From assembly GCF_030532715.1 (NCBI RefSeq), contig NZ_JAUNKO010000008.1, forward strand, positions 1-64,000: 64,000 bases of DNA, given 5' to 3'. Positions 24,579-35,338 of this stretch are shown here, one piece after another. A program made the translations under genes and the position numbers. The first letter of the stretch is position 1, and each line of letters begins with the position of its first letter. The stretch is from Corynebacterium sp. GTDB taxonomy: Bacteria; Actinomycetota; Actinomycetes; Mycobacteriales; Mycobacteriaceae. The notes beneath the pieces were generated by a model. The model made no database searches, had not been told where the DNA came from, and saw nothing but the letters and a program-made list of their open reading frames with translations.

Positions 24579-27439
24579 ACCCCAGGCGCGGGGAGCAGCT
24601 CCCGCAAAAACATCCCGGTGTATGAACCGGATACCTGAGCGACATCTTCCGGGGTGCCGGCCGCGACAACGGTGCCGCCGCCGGCGCCGCCCTCGGGGCC
24701 CATATCAATAATCCAGTCCGCTGCCTTGATCACGTCAAGGTTATGCTCGATGATCAACACGCTGTTGCCTTTATCCACAAGGCCTTGAATCACCAGCATG
24801 AGCTTCCGAATGTCTTCAAAATGCAGGCCCGTTGTCGGCTCGTCCAAGATGTAAATCGTGCGGCCGTTAGAACGTTTGTGTAGCTCTGAGGCAAGTTTCA
24901 CGCGTTGCGCTTCGCCGCCAGACAATGTGGTTGCGGATTGCCCGAGGCGCACATACCCCAAACCCACCTCCACCAAGGTGTTTAAGTACCGGTGAATCGA
25001 GGAGATCGGGGCGAAAAACTCTGCCGCCTCACCGATGGACATGTCCAATACCTCAGCGATGGTCTTGCCCTTGTACAGCACTTCGAGGGTCTCTCGGTTA
25101 TAGCGCGCGCCGCCGCACACCTCACACGGCACATACACATCCGGCAGGAAGTTCATTTCAATTTTCAATGTGCCATCGCCGTGGCAGGCTTCACACCGCC
25201 CACCCTTCACGTTGAAGGAAAACCGCCCCGGCTTGTAGCCACGCACTTTCGCTTCGGTCGTTTCCGCAAACAACGTCCGGATCTTATCGAATACGCCGGT
25301 ATAGGTGGCGGGGTTTGAGCGCGGCGTGCGCCCAATCGGGGATTGATCCACCTGCACAAGTTTGTCGAGGTGTCCCACGCCTTCCACGCGTTTGGCTTTC
25401 CCCGGCACCTGACGCGACCTATTCAACTTGTTCGCTAGGACTTTTGCCAAGATTTGGTTGATCAGCGTGGACTTGCCGGAGCCGGACACGCCTGTGATAC
25501 AGCACAACACGCCGAGCGGAATATCCACATCCACGTCCTGCAAATTATTTTCCCGCGCACCAACAACGCGGAGTTGCCGGTCCTGGTCCACTGGCCGCCG
25601 GGAATCCGGCACGCCGAGGGTCTTTCGGCCGGAAAGATAGTCACCAGTGATGGAGTTTTCGCACGCGTCGATGCCGCTGGGCGGCCCCTGGTAGACCACC
25701 TCGCCACCATATTCACCGGCGCGGGGGCCAATGTCCACGAGCCAGTCCGCGGCTTTAATCGTGTCCTCATCGTGTTCAACCACGATGAGCGTATTTCCAA
25801 TATCACGCAGGTGCTCAAGCGTGGAAATCAGGCGTTGGTTATCCCGCTGGTGCAGGCCGATCGAAGGCTCGTCGAGCACATACAGCACACCCGCCAGCCC
25901 GGACCCAATTTGGGTAGCCAAGCGAATGCGCTGTGCTTCGCCGCCGGAGAGCGTTCCCGCAGCGCGATCCAGCGACAGGTAGTTCAACCCGACGTCGAGG
26001 AGGAACTTCAGGCGTGCCTGTACTTCTTTGAGTACGGCACCGGCAATCATCGCTTCGCGGTGACCGAGGGTTAGGGAATCCAAAAACGCGGAGGCTTCCT
26101 CCACCGACATGCGGGTCAAACCGGCGATCGATTGTTCGCCATGGCTTTCGGACGCTAACCGGACCGCCAGAATTTCCGGCTTCAGCCGCGAACCCTGGCA
26201 AGTAGGGCACGCCACTTCCCGCATGTATGACAATAAGCGTTCTTTTTGCGCATCAGAATCCGTGTTTTCCAGCCGGCGCGTCAGGCTGGGCAGCACCCCT
26301 TCAAACGAGGAATTCCAGGTACGGGTTCGACCATAGCGGTTCGTGTATTGCACATTGACTTTCCGCCGTGAGCCGTGCAGGATTGCCTTGCGCTGCGCCG
26401 CCGTTAACTCCGAAAACGGCGTGTTCACGTCAAACCCCATGACCGCCGCGAAACCAACGAGCAGCTTCTGGTAGTAGCCTTCCCCCGCGCCGGTCATCCA
26501 AGGTTGAATAGCCTCCAGCACGGGCGCATCCGGGTCGGGTATCACCAGGTCAAGATCAACTTCCAGGCGCGTGCCCAAGCCATCGCACGCCGGGCAGGCG
26601 CCGTATGGTGAGTTAAACGAAAACGATCGTGGCTCCAGCTCATCCACCCCGAGAGCGTGACCATTGGGGCAGGCGAGTTTTTCGGAAAAGCGGCGGGTGC
26701 GATGCGGATGGTCGTCGCTCAGGGTGAGGAAATCCAGCTCCACTACCCCGTCAGCGAGCTGCAATGCGGTTTCGATCGAATCGGTGAGGCGTTGGCGCTG
26801 CGTCGGCTTGACCTGCAGGCGATCCACCACCACCTCAATGTCGTGTTTGATTTGCTTTTCCAGGGTGGGTGGCTCGGTGAGTTGGTACACCTCGCCGTCG
26901 ACTCGCACACGGGCGTATCCCTGCGCGGCGAGATTCGCAAACAGGTCCACGAATTCGCCTTTGCGGGTACGCACCACCGGGGCCAACACTTGGAATTTCA
27001 GCCCCTCTTCCATTGCCAAGATCTGGTCCACAATTTGCTGCGGGGTTTGGCGTTCAATGACTGCGTCGCACTCGGGGCAGTGCGCGGTGCCGGCGCGAGC
27101 GTACAGCAGACGCAAATAGTCGTACACCTCGGTGATGGTGCCCACCGTGGAGCGCGGATTCCGGTTCGTCGACTTCTGATCGATCGACACTGCGGGCGAC
27201 AGGCCTTCGATGAAATCCACGTCCGGCTTGTCCATCTGGCCGAGAAATTGGCGCGCATACGAGGACAGGGATTCCACATAGCGGCGCTGCCCTTCAGCGA
27301 AGATAGTATCGAACGCCAGCGAGGACTTTCCCGAACCCGACAGACCGGTAAACACCACCATGGTGTCGCGTGGAATATCAATATCCACGCCCTTGAGGTT
27401 ATGCTCCCGCGCTCCTCGCACAATAAGGCGATCAGCCAT
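24575..27439 (-). CDS. uvrA: Excinuclease ABC subunit A
   Basis: DNA-damage recognition ATPase of nucleotide excision repair. It has tandem ABC ATPase halves: Walker [10 protein letters not shown] near residue 32 and GVSGSGKST in the second half; signature [12 protein letters not shown] and [12 protein letters not shown]. The zinc-module cysteines are in [13 protein letters not shown] and [15 protein letters not shown]. The Met at 27439 ([17 protein letters not shown]) gives 954 residues; AAAGG lies upstream. I found no clear LexA box in the short divergent region shared with the next gene. Confidence 0.98.
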   Translation of the reverse strand: MADRLIVRGAREHNLKGVDIDIPRDTMVVFTGLSGSGKSSLAFDTIFAEGQRRYVESLSSYARQFLGQMDKPDVDFIEGLSPAVSIDQKSTNRNPRSTVGTITEVYDYLRLLYARAGTAHCPECDAVIERQTPQQIVDQILAMEEGLKFQVLAPVVRTRKGEFVDLFANLAAQGYARVRVDGEVYQLTEPPTLEKQIKHDIEVVVDRLQVKPTQRQRLTDSIETALQLADGVVELDFLTLSDDHPHRTRRFSEKLACPNGHALGVDELEPRSFSFNSPYGACPACDGLGTRLEVDLDLVIPDPDAPVLEAIQPWMTGAGEGYYQKLLVGFAAVMGFDVNTPFSELTAAQRKAILHGSRRKVNVQYTNRYGRTRTWNSSFEGVLPSLTRRLENTDSDAQKERLLSYMREVACPTCQGSRLKPEILAVRLASESHGEQSIAGLTRMSVEEASAFLDSLTLGHREAMIAGAVLKEVQARLKFLLDVGLNYLSLDRAAGTLSGGEAQRIRLATQIGSGLAGVLYVLDEPSIGLHQRDNQRLISTLEHLRDIGNTLIVVEHDEDTIKAADWLVDIGPRAGEYGGEVVYQGPPSGIDACENSITGDYLSGRKTLGVPDSRRPVDQDRQLRVVGARENNLQDVDVDIPLGVLCCITGVSGSGKSTLINQILAKVLANKLNRSRQVPGKAKRVEGVGHLDKLVQVDQSPIGRTPRSNPATYTGVFDKIRTLFAETTEAKVRGYKPGRFSFNVKGGRCEACHGDGTLKIEMNFLPDVYVPCEVCGGARYNRETLEVLYKGKTIAEVLDMSIGEAAEFFAPISSIHRYLNTLVEVGLGYVRLGQSATTLSGGEAQRVKLASELHKRSNGRTIYILDEPTTGLHFEDIRKLMLVIQGLVDKGNSVLIIEHNLDVIKAADWIIDMGPEGGAGGGTVVAAGTPEDVAQVSGSYTGMFLRELLPAPGV

Positions 27440-27496
27440 GCTTTGGACACCTTTCGTTTTAAACCGCACACACCCGTATCAGCCACGGGGTTTCGC

Positions 27497-27502
27497 TACG
27501 CT
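27497..27502 (+). promoter_or_regulatory. -10 box, leaderless hydrolase gene
   Basis: TACGCT ends 7 nt before the ATG at 27510, and no Shine-Dalgarno is present. It sits in the 70 bp divergent space with uvrA. Confidence 0.55.
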
Positions 27503-27509
27503 GGGCGCT

Positions 27510-28109
27510 ATGACCACCTTGTCGCTTCACCACATATCCGTGTCCGATATGGACAACAATTGCTATCTTCTCACCTGCGGGCAAGAAGCCCTACTTATCG
27601 ACGCCGCGGACAACGCACCCGCGCTCCTCCAACTCGCCGCCGACCACGGGGCGAAGATCACCACGGTGATCACCACGCACAGCCACGCAGACCACGTGCG
27701 TGCCTTGCCTGAAGTCCTGGCTGCGACCAATGCGACGCATATTGCCTCGGCGCTGGACGCGCCCGCATTGCCGTGCCCGGTGGACGTCGAAACGCACGAC
27801 AACGACACCGTAACCTTTGCGGGGCATGAGTTCCCCGTTCGAATCCTACGTGGGCACACTGACGGCGGGATGGCAATCGCCGTTGAAATCAACGGTAAAA
27901 CTCACCTTTTTGTTGGGGACAGTTTATTCCCCGGCGGCGTCGGTAAGACAAATTCACCGGCGAAATTCACCCAGCTCCTCGACGATGTTACCGAGCGAAT
28001 TTTCGAATGTTATCCCGACGATGCCATCGTACACCCAGGGCACGGAAAGCCTACCACGCTGGGCCAGGAGCGTCCGCACCTTGCGCAGTGGCGGGAACGG
28101 GGCTGGTAA
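27510..28109 (+). CDS. Metallo-beta-lactamase-fold hydrolase (glyoxalase II-like)
   Basis: 199 residues. The zinc-binding THSHADH motif is near residues 56-62. Further metal ligands lie in [18 protein letters not shown] and [12 protein letters not shown]. The short length and motifs match the small glyoxalase II-like/YcbL group, which hydrolyses thioesters such as S-lactoyl-thiols. The true substrate in a mycothiol-using organism is unknown. The start at 27510 fits a leaderless message and gives the family N-terminus ([21 protein letters not shown]). Divergent from uvrA, as in C. glutamicum. Confidence 0.9.
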   Translation: MTTLSLHHISVSDMDNNCYLLTCGQEALLIDAADNAPALLQLAADHGAKITTVITTHSHADHVRALPEVLAATNATHIASALDAPALPCPVDVETHDNDTVTFAGHEFPVRILRGHTDGGMAIAVEINGKTHLFVGDSLFPGGVGKTNSPAKFTQLLDDVTERIFECYPDDAIVHPGHGKPTTLGQERPHLAQWRERGW

Positions 28110-28207
28110 ATGGGTGTTTGCCTAGGGCATTTTCGGCAGCGGAGTCGCGGAAGTTTCCGTAGACTCGTAGGCGCCTCATCCGCGAAACTTAAAGGAGCTT
28201 TACAGCA

Positions 28208-29059
28208 ATGATCCGTAAGCTTGCACGTCCCATGCTGGCGTCCGTGTATGTCGCCGATGGTGTAGACACCCTCATCAATACAGACGAACACGTTGAGGGT
28301 ACGCAGGCCGTGATCAATCACGCCCGCACTGTCCTGCCGTACGAATACGCCCGCCAGATTCCGCGCGACCCTGAATTGGTGGCGCGTTCCGTGGGTGCGA
28401 CGAAGGTCGTGGCCGGCTCGCTGCTCGCATTGGGCAAGCTTCCCCGCCTGTCCGCCGGTGTGCTCGCACTCGTTTCGGTACCCACCATTTTGGCCCGCCA
28501 CGCGTTCTGGGAAACCCAATCCCCGGAGGAAAAGAAAGCCCGCCGCGCCGGGTTCACCACCAGCGTCGCCCTGCTCGGTGGCCTGATCATCGCGTCCGCA
28601 GACACCGCCGGCAAACCGGGGTTAAAGTGGCGTGCCAGCCGCGCCGCCAAGGACGCCAACAAGGCGATTCAGCAGGCACTGCCCACAAAGTCCGAAACTG
28701 AAAAGTTCGCGGATTCCGCCCAGGAAACCGCCTCCGCGCTGGCGTCGAGTACCCGCAATTTCCTCGGGGAAGCCGCTGGCACCGTCGGCGGATACGCGGA
28801 CCAGGCGCGCGAATACGTGGAAGACAACAAGGACGATTGGTTGGAGCGCGCGCAGCACCACGCCGCCGCGGCCCGCAATGGCTTGGTCAAGGCTGCCGCC
28901 GCTACCCAGGCTCGCGCCGACGAACTCTCCGCGCAGGCCGAAACCTACGCTGGGCGAAAGTCCAAGAAGTTGAAGAAGTCCGCCGCCGTGTACCAAAAGC
29001 GCGCGGATAAGGCGCTGGCTCGGGCCCAAAAGAAGCTGACCAAGAAGTTCGACATTTAG
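28208..29059 (+). CDS. DoxX-type membrane protein with long helical tail
   Basis: 283 residues. The first 140 or so match the DoxX-like family: MIRKLARPMLASVYVADGVDTL, then hydrophobic stretches including VGATKVVAGSLLALGKLPRLSAG and GGLIIASAD (about four membrane helices). The rest is a polar Ala/Lys-rich region, probably helical or coiled coil, ending in KKLTKKFDI. Partners of DoxX proteins vary (redox, respiratory), so the role is open. An AAAGGAGC site lies 10 nt upstream. The gene stands alone between the hydrolase and a hairpin. Confidence 0.85.
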   Translation: MIRKLARPMLASVYVADGVDTLINTDEHVEGTQAVINHARTVLPYEYARQIPRDPELVARSVGATKVVAGSLLALGKLPRLSAGVLALVSVPTILARHAFWETQSPEEKKARRAGFTTSVALLGGLIIASADTAGKPGLKWRASRAAKDANKAIQQALPTKSETEKFADSAQETASALASSTRNFLGEAAGTVGGYADQAREYVEDNKDDWLERAQHHAAAARNGLVKAAAATQARADELSAQAETYAGRKSKKLKKSAAVYQKRADKALARAQKKLTKKFDI

Positions 29060-29083
29060 TCCTCGCGGGCTGCCGCAAGACAC

Positions 29084-29118
29084 GCCGCCGTGCTCCCGCT
29101 ACTAGCGGGGTGGGCGGC
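29084..29118 (+). terminator. Hairpin after the DoxX-type gene
   Basis: GCCGCC (29084-29089) pairs with GGCGGC (29113-29118), and an inner CCCGCT pairs with AGCGGG. There is no T-tract, so termination is uncertain. Confidence 0.35.
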
Positions 29119-29180
29119 ACATAGGGCACACTAGTGGGCCGAACACTTCACCGGTTTCCACGAGCAGAAGGTGCCCTCCC

Positions 29181-31388
29181 ATGAACGATGTTGCCACGAC
29201 GGAAATCGCCGCCGAACAGAAGTACGTTCATTCGCTCTTCGCGCGGCTTGATGCTGAAGTGCAGCGCTCCCACGAGCGGCTTGCGGCGGTGATGCTGCGG
29301 GTGGATCGGGCTAACCCCGACGCCGAAGCGCTGGTAGAACGCGAGGCCGAATACCACGCACTGAACGCCAAGCTCGACCGGTTGAATCTGGCGCAACTTG
29401 GGTTGGTGTTTGGGCGTATCGACGTCGCGGCTGACGAAGTGGAGAACCCCGTCCCCGGCCGCCCAGACCTTGACCGTCGCTACATCGGCCGCATGGGACT
29501 CGACGCGCGGGAGGACAATTACCGCACGTTGCTGCTGGATTGGCGCGCCCCGATGGCGCGGCCGTTTTATCTTGCCACCACCCTGCACCCCGAGGGCGTA
29601 GAAACCCGCCGCCACATACGAACAAAAGGACGGTTGGTGGTTGGGGTTGACGATGAGCATCTCGGCGGGCACACCACCGTTGTCGAGCGCGCCGACGTAA
29701 GCAGCGAATCCGCCTTGTTCCGGGCGCTGGAGGCTGCCCGCACCGGTTTTATGTCCGATATCGTGGAAACCATCCAACGCGAGCAGGACGAGATCATCCG
29801 CGACACCACTCGCGGCGTCATGGTGGTAGAGGGTGGTCCTGGTACCGGCAAAACGGCCGTGGCTCTGCACCGCGTTGCGTATCTGCTCTACACGTGGCGG
29901 GAGCAATTGGCCAAAACCGGTGTGCTGATCATCGGCCCCAACGCCACATTTTTGGACTATATTTCCCGCGTGCTCCCCGAGCTCGGCGAAACCGGCGTCG
30001 TGCTGTCCACCATTGGCGAACTCTACCCTGGCGTGCGCGGCGTCGCCGAGGAATCGCTGCTCACCCGGGAAATCAAAGGTAGCGAGGAGATGGCACACAT
30101 CCTCAACCAAGCCGTCAAGGCCTACCAAACGTTGCCGGAGCAACCCATCGAACTGCGCGTGGATGGCATCGCACTGCGCATCGACGCCGCCATGGTGAAA
30201 AAGTCTCGCACCCGTGCGCGCCGGGCCCGCCAACCACACAACCGCGCCCGCGCAGTGTTTCGCGAACATATGCTGGAGCAGCTGGCCAACCAGCTGGCCG
30301 ACACCATTGGTGCGGATCCGCTGGGCGGCGGCAACCTACTCTCCGGTGGCGATGTGGCCCAATTGCACGAAGACCTCGCCGAAGAGGCGCAAATCCGCGC
30401 TGCGCTCGATTCCTTCTGGCCACACTTGGAGCCCCGCCAAGTGCTCACCGAGCTGCTCGAATCCCCCGCCCGAATCGAGGTTGCGGCGGCTGAATACGAT
30501 GAGGAAACCAAGGCTGCATTATTGCGGGAATCCGGTGCGCCGTGGGCTCCCTCCGACGCCGCATTGCTCGACGAACTCGCCGTACTTATCGGCGTTGCCG
30601 ACCCGCAGGAAGCGCAAGCGGAGGCTGATCGCCAGTGGCAGGAACAAGTCGCCGAAGCACAGGGGGCGTTGGACATTCTCACCGGCTCCGCCTCCCAAGA
30701 CTTAGACGATGGGTTCGACGCGGAAATTTTGATGGCCCATGACGTCATCGACGCCGAAACCCTCGCGGCCCGCCAACGCACGCGCGATGTGCGTTCCACC
30801 GCGGAACGCGCCCAGGCGGATCACACATGGGCGTATGGGCATGTGGTTGTGGACGAAGCCCAAGAACTCTCCCCCATGGAATGGCGTATGGTGATGCGCC
30901 GCTGCCCGTCGCGCTGGATGACCATCGTGGGCGACACCGCACAAACAAGTTCCCCCGCAGGTGTGGACAGCTGGGCCGACACGCTCGCACCATATGTGAA
31001 ACAGCGCTTCCGCAGGCACCAGCTCACCGTCAACTACCGCACGCCCGTGGAAATCATGGAGGTGGCGCTTAACCTCTTACCGACGGTCGCACCAGACCAG
31101 CAGCCAAGCACCTCCATCCGCCGCACCAACCGTGCCGTGAATTTCCTCGACGAACATGCTAGCGCTGAGCAGATCGCCGCAACGCTGAAAGCCGCCGAGC
31201 CGGACAGGCTCACCCACATCATCAACGCCACCAACGTCAGCGATGTGAAGGGCCTCGAATACGACCACGTCATCGTGGAACACCCGGCCAACATTGTGGA
31301 TCGCTCCCCCCAAGGGTGGCAGGACCTCTACGTAGCGTTGACTCGCGCGACGCAATCACTGACCGTGATCGGCGACATCCCAGCGTAA
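29181..31388 (+). CDS. HelD/HelR-type RNA polymerase-associated helicase-like ATPase
   Basis: 735-residue UvrD-like superfamily 1 ATPase. It has an N-terminal coiled coil (about 10-75), Walker A GGPGTGKT (218-225), Walker B DEAQELSPMEW, and a motif VNYRTPVEIMEVA in the second RecA-like domain. The domain order and the absence of classical UvrD DNA-repair motifs point to the HelD family, which pulls stalled RNA polymerase off DNA. The mycobacterial HelR members give rifampicin tolerance. Whether this one does is inference. An AGAAGG ribosome site lies just upstream. Its stop nearly touches the convergent universal stress gene. Confidence 0.87.
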   Translation: MNDVATTEIAAEQKYVHSLFARLDAEVQRSHERLAAVMLRVDRANPDAEALVEREAEYHALNAKLDRLNLAQLGLVFGRIDVAADEVENPVPGRPDLDRRYIGRMGLDAREDNYRTLLLDWRAPMARPFYLATTLHPEGVETRRHIRTKGRLVVGVDDEHLGGHTTVVERADVSSESALFRALEAARTGFMSDIVETIQREQDEIIRDTTRGVMVVEGGPGTGKTAVALHRVAYLLYTWREQLAKTGVLIIGPNATFLDYISRVLPELGETGVVLSTIGELYPGVRGVAEESLLTREIKGSEEMAHILNQAVKAYQTLPEQPIELRVDGIALRIDAAMVKKSRTRARRARQPHNRARAVFREHMLEQLANQLADTIGADPLGGGNLLSGGDVAQLHEDLAEEAQIRAALDSFWPHLEPRQVLTELLESPARIEVAAAEYDEETKAALLRESGAPWAPSDAALLDELAVLIGVADPQEAQAEADRQWQEQVAEAQGALDILTGSASQDLDDGFDAEILMAHDVIDAETLAARQRTRDVRSTAERAQADHTWAYGHVVVDEAQELSPMEWRMVMRRCPSRWMTIVGDTAQTSSPAGVDSWADTLAPYVKQRFRRHQLTVNYRTPVEIMEVALNLLPTVAPDQQPSTSIRRTNRAVNFLDEHASAEQIAATLKAAEPDRLTHIINATNVSDVKGLEYDHVIVEHPANIVDRSPQGWQDLYVALTRATQSLTVIGDIPA

Positions 31389-31391
31389 GTG

Positions 31392-31832
31392 TTAGCTCAC
31401 GGTGTGAACGATCATGACGTCGCACTGCGATTGGCGCGCCACATCCGCCGGCACCGAACCAAGCAGGCGGCCCGTAAGGGAATTGATGCCACGGTTGCCC
31501 ACCACAAGCAGGTCCGCTTGGTTCTCATTGACAATACTCATGAGGGCTTCCACAGGGGTGCCCGGCTTGATGCAGGTTTCAATGTTCTTTGCCCCAGCAG
31601 CCTGCGCGGCAGTCATCGCTGTTTCCAGATTCTTCTGAGCAGGATCATCACCCAACACCGTCACCGAATCCTGGCGCAGCGTCTTAGAAGCGTCTTCCTT
31701 GGTTTCGTAATAGGCGCAGCCGATAATCAACGTGGCGTCGAAAGCACCTGCGATTGCGGCAGCGCGCTCCACAGCGAGCAGAGAGGACTTAGAACCGTCC
31801 GTGCCGACGACAATCTTTTTGTAATCGCTCAT
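31392..31832 (-). CDS. Universal stress protein
   Basis: 146-residue UspA-fold protein. GTDGSKSSLLAVERA opens the fold, and the ATP-binding motif VGNRGINSLTGRLLGS (G-2x-G-9x-GS) is intact, so it probably binds ATP. A GGGAAGG site is about 7 nt before the ATG. Single gene, convergent with the HelD-type gene and upstream of the end of uvrB. Confidence 0.92.
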   Translation of the reverse strand: MSDYKKIVVGTDGSKSSLLAVERAAAIAGAFDATLIIGCAYYETKEDASKTLRQDSVTVLGDDPAQKNLETAMTAAQAAGAKNIETCIKPGTPVEALMSIVNENQADLLVVGNRGINSLTGRLLGSVPADVARQSQCDVMIVHTVS

Positions 31833-31909
31833 GATGAACCTTCCCGATGGGTCGTTGTAAACCGCTCATATCCTAGCACCGAACAAGCGAGACGAACGCC
31901 CCTTTGGCG

Positions 31910-33997
31910 CTAGATTCCCGCGGCTCGCATACCGCGAAGCTCCTTCTTCAGATCAGCAATCTCATCACGCAGGCGTCCTGCCAGCTCAAACTTCAATTCC
32001 CGAGCTGCCGCCCCCATCTGAGCAGTAAGCTCATCAATGAGTTTCTGCACTTGATCCTGTGGCATATCGCTAACATCTGGGCGCTCCACCACCGCGACAT
32101 CACCAGCCGCATCAGCAGGCACATCTTCGTACACTTGATCGAGGATGTCGGCGATTTTCTTACGCAGCGGCTGCGGATCAATCCCGTGCTCCTCGTTGTA
32201 GGCAATCTGGCGCGCCCGCCGCCGATTCGTCTCATCAATCGCCTGCTGCATCGAATCGGTGATCGTATCGGCATACATGTGTACCTCGCCGCCGACGTTT
32301 CGGGCTGCTCGGCCAATCGTCTGAATGAGCGAACGCGTGGAGCGCAAAAAGCCTTCCTTATCGGCATCCAAAATCGACACCAGGGACACCTCCGGAAGGT
32401 CCAAGCCCTCGCGCAACAGGTTAATGCCAACCAGCACGTCGTATTCGCCAAGCCGCAACTGGCGCAGCAATTCCACGCGCTGCAAGGTATCAATATCGGA
32501 ATGCAAGTACCGCACGCGCACCCCATGCTCGAGCAGGTAATCGGTGAGATCTTCCGCCATCTTCTTCGTCAGCGTCGTTACCAGCACACGTTCGTTTTGG
32601 TCCGTGCGCTGGCGGATCTCCCCGATCAAATCGTCAATCTGCCCAGCGGTAGGTTTCACCACCACCTTCGGGTCGACCAGCCCAGTGGGTCGAATCACCT
32701 GCTCCACAAACTCGCCACCGCTGGCAGCCATTTCGTAATCGCCGGGCGTAGCCGACATGTACACGCATTGGCCTTTTCGATCATCGAACTCCTGCCAAGT
32801 CAACGGGCGGTTATCCAAAGCTGATGGCAACCGGAATCCGAAATCCACCAGATTGCGCTTTCGCGATGCGTCACCCTCGTACATACCGCCGATCTGCGGC
32901 ACAGTCACGTGAGACTCGTCAATGATCGTCAGGAAATCCTCTGGGAAGTAATCAATCAGGGTGGCTGGCGCGGAGCCGGCGGCGCGGCCGTCGATATGCC
33001 GCGAATAGTTCTCAATACCGGAACAAAAACCCACCTGTTCGATCATTTCTAGGTCGTATTCGGTGCGCATGCGCAACCGCTGCGCCTCCAGCAACTTCCC
33101 GCGGTTTTCCAAATCCGCGAGCCGTTCGGCAAGCTCCTCCTTAATGGCAGCCACCGCTTTTTCCATGCGTTCCGGGCCCGCAACATAATGCGTTGCAGGG
33201 AAAATCCTCACCTCGTCGGCCTGCCGGATCACATCCCCCGTCAGGGGATGAATGTAATACAACGAGTCAATCTCATCGCCAAAAAATTCGACACGAACAG
33301 CGAGTTCCTCATACGCCGGGATGATGTCAACGGTGTCCCCTTTCACGCGGAACGTACCGCGGGTAAACGCGACGTCGTTACGCCCGTATTGGATGTCCAC
33401 GAGCAGGCGCAAAAACCGGTCACGCTCAATCTCTTCCCCCACCTGCAACACAACGGAACGATCCAAATAGGACTGGGGCGTGCCCAAGCCGTAAATGCAG
33501 GACACTGAACTCACCACCACCACATCGCGACGCGAAAGTAGATTCGACGTTGCGGAGTGGCGGAGACGCTCCACATCCTCATTGATCGAGGAATCCTTTT
33601 CAATGTACGTATCCGTCTGCGCGATGTACGCCTCCGGCTGGTAGTAGTCGTAATAGCTCACGAAGTACTCCACGGAGTTGTTCGGCAACAACTGGCGCAG
33701 CTCGTTGGCAAGCTGCGCCGCCAGCGTCTTATTCGGCGCCATCACCAATGTGGGGCGCTGCACTTGCTCAATTAACCAGGCTGCGGTGGCGGATTTGCCG
33801 GTGCCGGTGGCGCCCATCAGCACGATGTCGCGCTCCCCCCGATTGATGCGTTCCGTAAGTTCCTTAATCGCCGCTGGCTGGTCGCCCGCGGGCTGATAGT
33901 CAGAAACAACTTCGAATATTTTTTCGGTGCGCTCGATTTCGCCGACGGGACGGAACTCGGAGACGGACAGTACCGGATGCTCAGCAGCAAAAGCCAT
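31910..33997 (-). CDS. uvrB: Excinuclease ABC subunit B
   Basis: 695 residues. Walker A GATGTGKS is at 62-69. The beta-hairpin region ([21 protein letters not shown]) and the helicase motifs ([15 protein letters not shown]) are in order. The C-terminal UVR domain ([19 protein letters not shown]) for UvrC binding is present. Only 5 bp separate it from the coaE stop, so the two share a transcript. No LexA box was recognised upstream of coaE. Confidence 0.98.
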   Translation of the reverse strand: MAFAAEHPVLSVSEFRPVGEIERTEKIFEVVSDYQPAGDQPAAIKELTERINRGERDIVLMGATGTGKSATAAWLIEQVQRPTLVMAPNKTLAAQLANELRQLLPNNSVEYFVSYYDYYQPEAYIAQTDTYIEKDSSINEDVERLRHSATSNLLSRRDVVVVSSVSCIYGLGTPQSYLDRSVVLQVGEEIERDRFLRLLVDIQYGRNDVAFTRGTFRVKGDTVDIIPAYEELAVRVEFFGDEIDSLYYIHPLTGDVIRQADEVRIFPATHYVAGPERMEKAVAAIKEELAERLADLENRGKLLEAQRLRMRTEYDLEMIEQVGFCSGIENYSRHIDGRAAGSAPATLIDYFPEDFLTIIDESHVTVPQIGGMYEGDASRKRNLVDFGFRLPSALDNRPLTWQEFDDRKGQCVYMSATPGDYEMAASGGEFVEQVIRPTGLVDPKVVVKPTAGQIDDLIGEIRQRTDQNERVLVTTLTKKMAEDLTDYLLEHGVRVRYLHSDIDTLQRVELLRQLRLGEYDVLVGINLLREGLDLPEVSLVSILDADKEGFLRSTRSLIQTIGRAARNVGGEVHMYADTITDSMQQAIDETNRRRARQIAYNEEHGIDPQPLRKKIADILDQVYEDVPADAAGDVAVVERPDVSDMPQDQVQKLIDELTAQMGAAARELKFELAGRLRDEIADLKKELRGMRAAGI

Positions 33998-34002
33998 GCC
34001 TT

Positions 34003-34605
34003 CTATGGTAAGCGAAGTTCCCGGACAAGCTGTTCCACTTGTGGCTTCAATGCCTCCAAGTCACCGTTATTGTCAATGAGATAGTCCGCCGCCGCGTTGC
34101 GCTGTGCATCGCTGATCTGCTGGGCGGCTCGCCGGCGGGCGTCCGCCTCCTCGAGGCCGCGATAACGCACCAACCGTTCGATGCGCAACTGCTCATCGGC
34201 GTGTACGACCACCACCACATCCATGTCAAGGTGCAACCCATTGTCCACCAACAGCGGCATGTCGTACACCACTTCCTGGCAGCCCTCCGCGGCGGCATCC
34301 GCGAACCTCCGCGCAGTTTCCGACGCAATCTTCGGGTGCGTAATCGCGTTTAACAACGCCGTGGACTCCGGGGCACTAAACGCCAATCTGGCAAGTTCGC
34401 CCCGGTTGAGATGGCCATCTTCCAACAACACCCCTGGGCCGAATGCTTGCGCCAATTCCTCAAGGGCAGGCTGCCCCGGAGCCACGATATCGCGGGCGAT
34501 TTGGTCCGCGTCGATGATGTGAAACCCTGCCTGGGCCAACAGATCCGCTACGGTTGATTTGCCACTTCCAATTCCACCTGTCAATCCGATCTTTTTCATA
34601 GCCAT
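34003..34605 (-). CDS. coaE: Dephospho-CoA kinase
   Basis: Final step of coenzyme A synthesis. The P-loop [12 protein letters not shown] is near the N-terminus, and [10 protein letters not shown] carries the catalytic Asp. I chose the ATG at 34605 ([11 protein letters not shown], 200 residues) because TAGGTT lies exactly 7 nt upstream, suggesting a leaderless transcript; the next Met (34599) is the alternative. uvrB follows after 5 bp. coaD, which precedes it in the pathway, is elsewhere in this window. Confidence 0.95.
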   Translation of the reverse strand: MAMKKIGLTGGIGSGKSTVADLLAQAGFHIIDADQIARDIVAPGQPALEELAQAFGPGVLLEDGHLNRGELARLAFSAPESTALLNAITHPKIASETARRFADAAAEGCQEVVYDMPLLVDNGLHLDMDVVVVVHADEQLRIERLVRYRGLEEADARRRAAQQISDAQRNAAADYLIDNNGDLEALKPQVEQLVRELRLP

Positions 34606-34612
34606 AAACACC

Positions 34613-34618
34613 AACCTA
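34613..34618 (-). promoter_or_regulatory. -10 box, leaderless coaE
   Basis: TAGGTT on the minus strand lies 7 nt before the ATG at 34605. It would drive coaE-uvrB. Confidence 0.5.
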
Positions 34619-34660
34619 CAAGGATTTTGCAGACGCGGCCGCAACCCAAAACGCACGAGC

Positions 34661-35338
34661 TCAGGCCGTCAGCCGCGCCCAGGCCCTCAAAGTAAGCATT
34701 CCCCCGGGAGCGGCGAGCGTCGGCAGGCACCAGGCCAGCGTCACCGGCACACCCGCCAGCGCTAATACCTGCAGCGCCACCAGCAGTACCACCGTCGCCC
34801 CCACCCCCGCCAACAGCGAGCGGAAGTGGGTAGCCACCCAGGCCACCGGAGCCGCGCACAGCATCGCAGCCATCCCATGCGCCCACACTGCTGCCAGCCG
34901 CCAATCCGGCACATACCCAAGCACCAAACCGAACACGTAAACGACCACTGTGACCGCCGCGCTTATCGACGCCGCCCAACCCACAAATACCGCCAATTTC
35001 GCCGCCGCGACTTGGAACCTCGTCACGGTGGCAACCAGCAAAATCGGCAAGGTGCGGTCACTAAACTCACGCGCGAACAACCACGTGAGCACGACCCCAG
35101 CAGTGAGCAAACCACCGGCAGTCACCAACTGCTGGGCTATCACCATCAACCCCGACCAATCCTGCGTCACACCAGGGCCCGCCTTGGCTATCAACTGCTC
35201 GTTGCCAGTTCGCAAGCCAAATGTGACCACGCCGAGCAAGCACACCGTGCCCACCAAATACATTGCGCTGCCGATCCGGCCGACACGAGATTGCCGGAAC
35301 TTGAGGAACTCAACGGCGAGCGCGGTGTTGGTGCTCAT
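34661..35338 (-). CDS. ABC transporter permease (ABC-2 type)
   Basis: 225 residues from the Met at 35338 (MSTNTALAVEFLKFRQSRVG). About six hydrophobic segments are visible, and LLTAGVVLTWLFAREFSDRTLPILL is typical of ABC-2 exporter permeases in the bacitracin/lantibiotic-immunity style. It overlaps the ATPase gene by 29 bp. Substrate unknown. Last gene of a TetR-ATPase-permease operon. Confidence 0.85.
   Translation of the reverse strand: MSTNTALAVEFLKFRQSRVGRIGSAMYLVGTVCLLGVVTFGLRTGNEQLIAKAGPGVTQDWSGLMVIAQQLVTAGGLLTAGVVLTWLFAREFSDRTLPILLVATVTRFQVAAAKLAVFVGWAASISAAVTVVVYVFGLVLGYVPDWRLAAVWAHGMAAMLCAAPVAWVATHFRSLLAGVGATVVLLVALQVLALAGVPVTLAWCLPTLAAPGGMLTLRAWARLTA

Noticed and set aside
27440..27509. 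Possible SOS (LexA) box for uvrA
   Set aside because: No match to the TCGAAC-type palindrome was found in the divergent region, nor upstream of coaE-uvrB.
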